In this document: in pieces, positions 43,435 to 47,036 of the stretch | Layout: each line of letters starts with the position of its first letter | Numbering within the stretch: position 1 is the first letter of the stretch | DNA from: Qipengyuania sp. | Lineage (GTDB): Bacteria; Pseudomonadota; Alphaproteobacteria; Sphingomonadales; Sphingomonadaceae | NCBI GenBank assembly: GCA_019745075.1 | Contig: JAIETR010000025.1 | Location: 1 to 47,036, forward strand | DNA length: 47,036 nt | Reading direction: 5' to 3' | Notes under the pieces: generated by a model | What the model was told of the DNA's origin: nothing | What the model saw: only the letters and a program-made list of their open reading frames with translations | Databases searched by the model: none | Program-made: the position numbers and the translations under genes

Positions 43435-44183
43435 TGTGCCACGCCCTCGATCAGCAGCTGCTGGCCCCTCTCCGCGAGGATGGTCTCGCCCGCGATCACC
43501 GTCTGACCCAGCAGCACTTTCGCGTCGGTGCCCGCGGGAAGGTAGACATCGACCCGGCTGCCGAAGCGGATCAGGCCGATGCGCTGGCCGACACCCACCG
43601 TATCGCCCGGCTTGACGAAGGGCACGATGCGCCGCGCCACCAGCCCGGCGATCTGGGTGAAGCCGATCTTGAGCCCGTCGCCGCGCTCGATCAGGATGTG
43701 CTGGCGCTCGTTGTCCTCGCTCGCCTTGTCGAGATCGGCGTTCACGAACTTGCCCGGAATATAGACCACGCGACGGATCGTCCCGGCGATGGGCGCGCGG
43801 TTGATGTGGACATCGAACACGCTCATGAAGATCGACACGCGGGTCACGGGGCCCGCCGCCAGCCCCTCGCTGCCGGTGCCGTCGTCGATCCTGAGTTCGG
43901 CGGGCGGCTCGACCCGCATGATCAGCGAGACGAGCCCGTCGGCCGGAGCGACGATGGCGCCCTCGATCTGCGGCACCACCCGCTCGGGATCGCGGAAGAA
44001 CGCGAACACGCCGAGCGAAAGGAACAGCAGGATCCAGCCAAGCCAATCCCAACCCAGGCCGATCAGCACCACCAGCGCGGCGGCGACCCCGATCAGGCCG
44101 AACTTGCGACCTTCGGGATGGATTGCCGGCCATTGCCACGCGGCGTCGCCGCGCCCGCGATTGTCGAGAAGATCACCTGCCAT
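43431..44183 (-). CDS. psd: Phosphatidylserine decarboxylase
   Basis: Psd makes phosphatidylethanolamine. The 250-aa proenzyme has one or two N-terminal hydrophobic helices (about 28-62), the [11 protein letters not shown] block, and the self-cleavage site Gly208-Ser209 (IRFGSRVD), where the pyruvoyl group forms. The short form with FGS instead of LGST is the alphaproteobacterial/archaeal-type enzyme. It is followed by pssA with overlap. Confidence 0.94.
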   Translation of the reverse strand: MAGDLLDNRGRGDAAWQWPAIHPEGRKFGLIGVAAALVVLIGLGWDWLGWILLFLSLGVFAFFRDPERVVPQIEGAIVAPADGLVSLIMRVEPPAELRIDDGTGSEGLAAGPVTRVSIFMSVFDVHINRAPIAGTIRRVVYIPGKFVNADLDKASEDNERQHILIERGDGLKIGFTQIAGLVARRIVPFVKPGDTVGVGQRIGLIRFGSRVDVYLPAGTDAKVLLGQTVIAGETILAERGQQLLIEGVAQ

Positions 44184-44240
44184 CGGGCGCGTCTAGGGCG
44201 CGCCCCGCGCAAGGGCAAGCGGGCCTGCGGACAGAGCGCC

Positions 44241-44381
44241 TCACCGCTGGACCGCGAGAAAGAACAGCAACGGCATGACAATGGCAACTGTGCCGATAAA
44301 GGCGCCCTTGGCGCGCCTGATGCGGATGCGCTTGCGCCGCGCCTCGATGCGGCGGCGGTCTTCCTTGGTCATGATTGTCAT
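44241..44381 (-). CDS. Small basic membrane protein (46 aa), unknown
   Basis: Reading from the ATG at 44379-44381 (MTIMTKEDRRR) gives a very basic N-terminus (RRRIEARRKRIRIRRAKG) and one C-terminal helix (GAFIGTVAIVMPLLFFLAVQ). This cytosolic-basic, single-helix layout suits a real small membrane protein. It precedes psd by 57 bases on the same strand. No family recognised; in-frame extension upstream is less likely because the added residues have no such character. Confidence 0.5.
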   Translation of the reverse strand: MTIMTKEDRRRIEARRKRIRIRRAKGAFIGTVAIVMPLLFFLAVQR

Positions 44382-44877
44382 CGGCCCGTCATATTTTCCC
44401 GCCTGATCGACTAATTGCGTCGGAGGGGCGACGCAAGTCAGACGAGAGGGCAACGTGAGCAGGCGCATTTTTTTGCGAATGCTCTCCCCGAGCCTGATTT
44501 GAAATACCGCTCAAGCGGGCGAGCCTGCTTCCGACCCGACGGCTATACAGGACAGCACCTCGGCTGGCAGATGCGGCTTGCCACTGGATGCTCCCGAGAG
44601 GCGCGAAGGGTGGTGGCAGGGCTTGTATAGAACAACTTACGTCGTGAATTGAAATTCCACGTTTTATATTGGAACGCCCGTCGTTCTCCCACATTTCCTC
44701 CCACTTGTTGGTGGAGCATCTGCCGCGAGCAGCACGATCCGGCCTTCGCAATCTCTTCAACGCCGACCCTCCGGGGGGCTACCTTCGTGGGGATTTCGCC
44801 AGACCGGCCCGGTTCGCCGTGCGGAGTAGATACCAAATTTTTCGGTCGAGCGGCGGCAAGCGATTTGGGGCCACCAT
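44382..44877. other. Gene-poor boundary between core cluster and accessory tail
   Basis: These 496 bases have visibly lower GC than the region to the left. Several short ORFs of 60-120 codons occur on both strands, but none has a ribosome site or a protein-like composition. I see no tRNA, att-like direct repeat or transposase remnant. Confidence 0.4.
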
Positions 44878-45687
44878 TCAAAAATAGAGCTGGGCCAAAG
44901 AGAGAATGCCGATGACAACCAGGGCCGAAATGGCGAGAAGATTTAGGCGAAGGAGATTCGCCACCACCCCATCTACGGCGCCCTTTTCAATTGCTACAAG
45001 ATCAGCCAGCGGCGAGCGGAGCTTTTCGATTTCCTTCCGGTCTTCGACCTTCTCCGCATGGAGCCGCTCGCTTTGTGGATCGCGAGGGAAATATGATGTC
45101 TTACGCTCAACGCTGAAATCTGTGACGACGCGGAGCTCTCCCTTCCCGCAATCCGAATCGTCATTCAAATTCCAAGTGCCGGCCAGGCTATTGGGGGTAT
45201 ACACTCGGTCTTCATCTTCCAGTCCTCGTATTCCAATATCGAAGAACATTCGGCTGGGAGAATCTAATCGCAAATGAAGAAGATCACGAAAAGCATCCGT
45301 ATTTACTGATAGCCAGATATACAATCCTACTGCATATTCGTCATTGCGATAGTCGGCGAAACCACATGCAAACTCCTCGCTATTCAAAAAATTTACACTT
45401 TTCCAATCCTGGTCGGTTACAGTTACTGTTGTTTTCAGTGGCCAGAAAGTTTTCTCGTCGATATCCTTGTAACCTATTTCCTTCAGTTTTTGGCACAGGA
45501 GGCCAATGGTCAGTGGCTCGTGCCAGGTCTCAGGCAAATTGCATCCCACCAGCCTATTGCCGTCGCTGAATTTTAGCTCGCCAAACCCGCACGGAAGCAC
45601 ATCAAAGCTGAGTGTGACGCGCCCATGCGACGAGGGGACGAGAGGGTGAGAATATTGAATCGCCGAGCCGAGAACCTGAAATCGCAT
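44878..45687 (-). CDS. Unknown protein with C-terminal membrane anchor (269 aa)
   Basis: The ATG at 45685-45687 (MRFQVLGSAI) has a GGAGG site at 6-7 bases. The product is mostly beta-type and polar, with Trp/Asp-rich blocks (VTDQDWKSVNF, LYIWLSVNTDAF, AGTWNLNDDSDCG). A charged helical stretch follows (KVEDRKEIEKLRSPL, about 215-235), then one C-terminal helix (LLAISALVVIGILSLAQL) ending at the stop, so it is probably anchored by its tail with the bulk in the cytoplasm. Codon use is clearly AT-richer than in the core genes, suggesting acquisition. It is divergent from the Xre gene at 45823. No family recognised. Confidence 0.72.
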   Translation of the reverse strand: MRFQVLGSAIQYSHPLVPSSHGRVTLSFDVLPCGFGELKFSDGNRLVGCNLPETWHEPLTIGLLCQKLKEIGYKDIDEKTFWPLKTTVTVTDQDWKSVNFLNSEEFACGFADYRNDEYAVGLYIWLSVNTDAFRDLLHLRLDSPSRMFFDIGIRGLEDEDRVYTPNSLAGTWNLNDDSDCGKGELRVVTDFSVERKTSYFPRDPQSERLHAEKVEDRKEIEKLRSPLADLVAIEKGAVDGVVANLLRLNLLAISALVVIGILSLAQLYF

Positions 45688-45822
45688 TGCTCGCCTCCGC
45701 AAAAAATCCCCGCCAGCACAAATTCGGCCCAATTCCGCGTTCGCGAAAGCCTTAGCTCCAATCCTTAACAGCGGGATTAATACACCGTGGCTTGATAGTC
45801 ACCTGCCCGGCGAAATGGACGG

Positions 45823-46047
45823 GTGGACCCGTATCTCGATATTCTCGGCCAACGCATCCGTGCAAAGCGGCGCGGGCTCGACATGTCACAGGAGGGCTTG
45901 GCGCATGAGGCGGGATTGGACCGTAGCTATGTCGGCCGGATCGAACGCGGGGAGCACAATCCGACTTTCACCGTGCTCGTAAGATTGTGCAGAGCTATGA
46001 AATGCGACGTGGCGGCGCTCACGCACGGAAAGCCAGCGTCAGGATAG
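45823..46047 (+). CDS. Xre-family helix-turn-helix regulator (74 aa)
   Basis: This is a stand-alone HTH_3 domain: LGQRIRAKRRG, then MSQEGLAHEAGLDRSYVGRIERGEHNPT, the classic lambda-repressor-like helix pair (about 20-48), and a helical end. Size and shape match control proteins of restriction-modification systems and small phage or plasmid repressors. The start is a GTG at 45823; the first in-frame ATG (Met21) would lose helix 1. It is divergent from the membrane-anchored protein gene, so it may control that promoter. Confidence 0.82.
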   Translation: MDPYLDILGQRIRAKRRGLDMSQEGLAHEAGLDRSYVGRIERGEHNPTFTVLVRLCRAMKCDVAALTHGKPASG

Positions 46048-46096
46048 TGAAAAGCATCACCATATGGCACGCCATATCCGTTAGATTTTCATGCCC

Positions 46097-46666
46097 CTAC
46101 AGGTCAAACAGCTTTTCGGGTCGGCAGTAGAAAGTTCGGTTTCGCCAGCCGACCTTTTCGATGCGCCACCATGCGGCGAATTCCGGGTGCTTACGGCTAT
46201 GCAGTAGCACCGCTGGAATGCAGCGCGCACCAGCCGCGCGAATTTGTATGGGAATTCCGAGGGCCAGCCGAACGGCGACATACTGATGGCCCACTGCCTT
46301 GGTCGGAATTATCTCTTTCAGCCATGCAATGAGGCTGCCGATGCTATCCTCATCGCGGCATATGCCCGAATAGATTTTAGCGCCAATTTCGCGAGGCGCT
46401 GCACCAGTCGTCGGATCGCCGAGCGCATCGACCTGAGCCTGTGCCTTCTTGGCATATCGGCCCAGTTGCCAAGCGAGCCTGGGATTTTCGATCAACGCTA
46501 GTAGATGGATTGTCGAAAGCGGTTGTCCTTTCGAAAGGCAGGCCCGCATCTCATCGGCAAGAGGATGCTCAGTGTCGTCGATCAGAAGCACGCCCGCCTT
46601 GTGCATCTTGCGCACTTTTTTGACAGAGATGTCGTATTTCTGTGCGAACTCATAGATGTTCATCAT
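46097..46666 (-). CDS. Unknown protein with MerR-like N-terminal helix-turn-helix
   Basis: The 189-aa reading starts at the ATG at 46664-46666 behind AAGGGGAATAG. The N-terminus (NIYEFAQKYDISVKKVRKMHKAGVL, about 3-27) looks like the first helices of a MerR/excisionase winged helix. The middle is Leu/Ala-rich helical. The C-terminal third has Arg/Trp-rich blocks (HPEFAAWWRIEKVGWRNRTFY). No named family is recognised. It converges on the Xre gene with 49 bases between stops. Accessory character fits a plasmid or integrated element gene. Confidence 0.65.
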   Translation of the reverse strand: MMNIYEFAQKYDISVKKVRKMHKAGVLLIDDTEHPLADEMRACLSKGQPLSTIHLLALIENPRLAWQLGRYAKKAQAQVDALGDPTTGAAPREIGAKIYSGICRDEDSIGSLIAWLKEIIPTKAVGHQYVAVRLALGIPIQIRAAGARCIPAVLLHSRKHPEFAAWWRIEKVGWRNRTFYCRPEKLFDL

Positions 46667-47022
46667 TTCTATTCCCCTTGGGGATGGTGAAGATGGGAAT
46701 ATTCCAGCCCCCTGTTCACAAGATCGCAGGGTGCAGAAACAGCCGCAAAACATGCCGAAAACGGCAGAAATCCCTGAATACGGTTGAACATGGCAGCCCT
46801 TTATGCGCGTGCGCGGATCGAGCTTGCCCCTCGCAATCGCTTCGCTCACGCAAGACGCCGTGACGCTCAACCCGGTGATTGCACGCATCGGATGCTCGGA
46901 AAAAATCTCTGAACCTGCATTTTTCCGAGCGAACGGATTTCTTGTGCAGCCGCAGCCTAGTCACCTGGAACTGAAGTAAGTTCCATACTATTCTTCTGTC
47001 ATAGTGGCAGGAGGGACGGGCA
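46667..47022. other. Terminal non-coding stretch
   Basis: No ORF with a ribosome site is seen in these 356 bases. It holds an 11-bp inverted repeat at 46894-46930 and otherwise nothing recognisable. Confidence 0.4.
46894..46930. repeat. 11-bp perfect inverted repeat with 15-base loop
   Basis: gctcggaaaaa (46894-46904) and tttttccgagc (46920-46930) pair perfectly. With its T-run it can act as an intrinsic terminator for a + strand transcript, or as a protein-binding palindrome. Confidence 0.6.
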
Positions 47023-47036
47023 AGATCGGAAGAGCA
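47023..47036. other. Illumina adapter residue
   Basis: The last 14 bases are agatcggaagagca, identical to the start of the standard Illumina TruSeq adapter. They are a sequencing artefact and not genomic. Confidence 0.93.

Noticed and set aside
44543-44881. ORFs of about 90-110 codons on both strands in the boundary region
   Set aside because: They overlap each other, lack ribosome sites and show no protein-like patterns.
46790-46912. A 40-codon + strand ORF beginning MAALYARAR, which recalls the start of serine recombinases
   Set aside because: The similarity stops after about eight residues, the catalytic serine context is missing, and no ribosome site precedes it.

Overview
The window is about 47 kb of high-GC DNA that reads as chromosome of an alphaproteobacterium, most probably a sphingomonad (Sphingomonadaceae). 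The gene families, the dense interspersed palindromic repeats, and a bamA-ompH-fabZ block without lpxD/lpxA support this; sphingomonads are known to carry glycosphingolipids instead of LPS. The window looks like an entire assembly contig: it opens inside a 9-bp tandem repeat and closes in a 14-base match to an Illumina adapter.

Layout. 1-620: two small secreted proteins, one a Gly-Gly-Tyr repeat protein cut by the window edge. 771-3407 (-): acpP, fabF, mltG (fatty-acid elongation and peptidoglycan release). 3704-4474 (+): a CsgG-like secreted protein. 4565-8889: aspS (-), then rnd and an oxyR-type regulator (+) separated by a long inverted repeat. 8898-10205 (-): VapBC-type toxin-antitoxin and pgsA. 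10313-15993: LplT-like MFS carrier (+), a small membrane protein (-), an acetolactate-synthase-like ThDP enzyme (+), an EVE-domain protein (-) and a GGDEF-EAL protein (+). 16034-19723 (+): overlapping dapF, mtaB, ftsY, ispZ/yciB. 19710-22123 (-): a four-helix membrane protein and kup. 22263-27373 (-): cytochrome c maturation genes ccmC-D-E-F-G-H and a CcmI-like TPR gene. 27457-28654 (-): a leucine-dehydrogenase-family gene and tRNA-His(GTG). 28857-29905 (+): prolyl-4-hydroxylase-like and GFA-type proteins. 30143-42056 (-): the conserved translation and envelope cluster, in transcription order rpsB, tsf, pyrH, frr, uppS, cdsA, dxr, rseP, bamA, ompH/skp, fabZ, then rpmE. 42402-44381: a candidate SOS-regulated small membrane protein (+), then psd and pssA plus a 46-aa membrane protein (-). 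44382-47036: a lower-GC accessory tail with three unrecognised or regulatory genes.

The core genes join into envelope pathways. acpP, fabF and fabZ make acyl chains. cdsA supplies CDP-diacylglycerol to pgsA (phosphatidylglycerol) and to pssA then psd (phosphatidylethanolamine). dxr and uppS feed the undecaprenyl carrier. dapF provides meso-diaminopimelate for peptidoglycan, which mltG trims. ftsY, bamA, ompH and rseP handle membrane insertion, outer-membrane assembly and envelope stress.

The most notable unexplained features are: at least four families of palindromic repeats in nearly every intercistronic gap of the essential clusters, with two copies translated in frame inside mtaB and ispZ and one forming the start of ccmH; an alphaproteobacterial-type LexA box inside a promoter-like sequence ahead of a small inner-membrane ORF; and the accessory tail, where a 269-aa tail-anchored protein of unknown function diverges from an Xre regulator.
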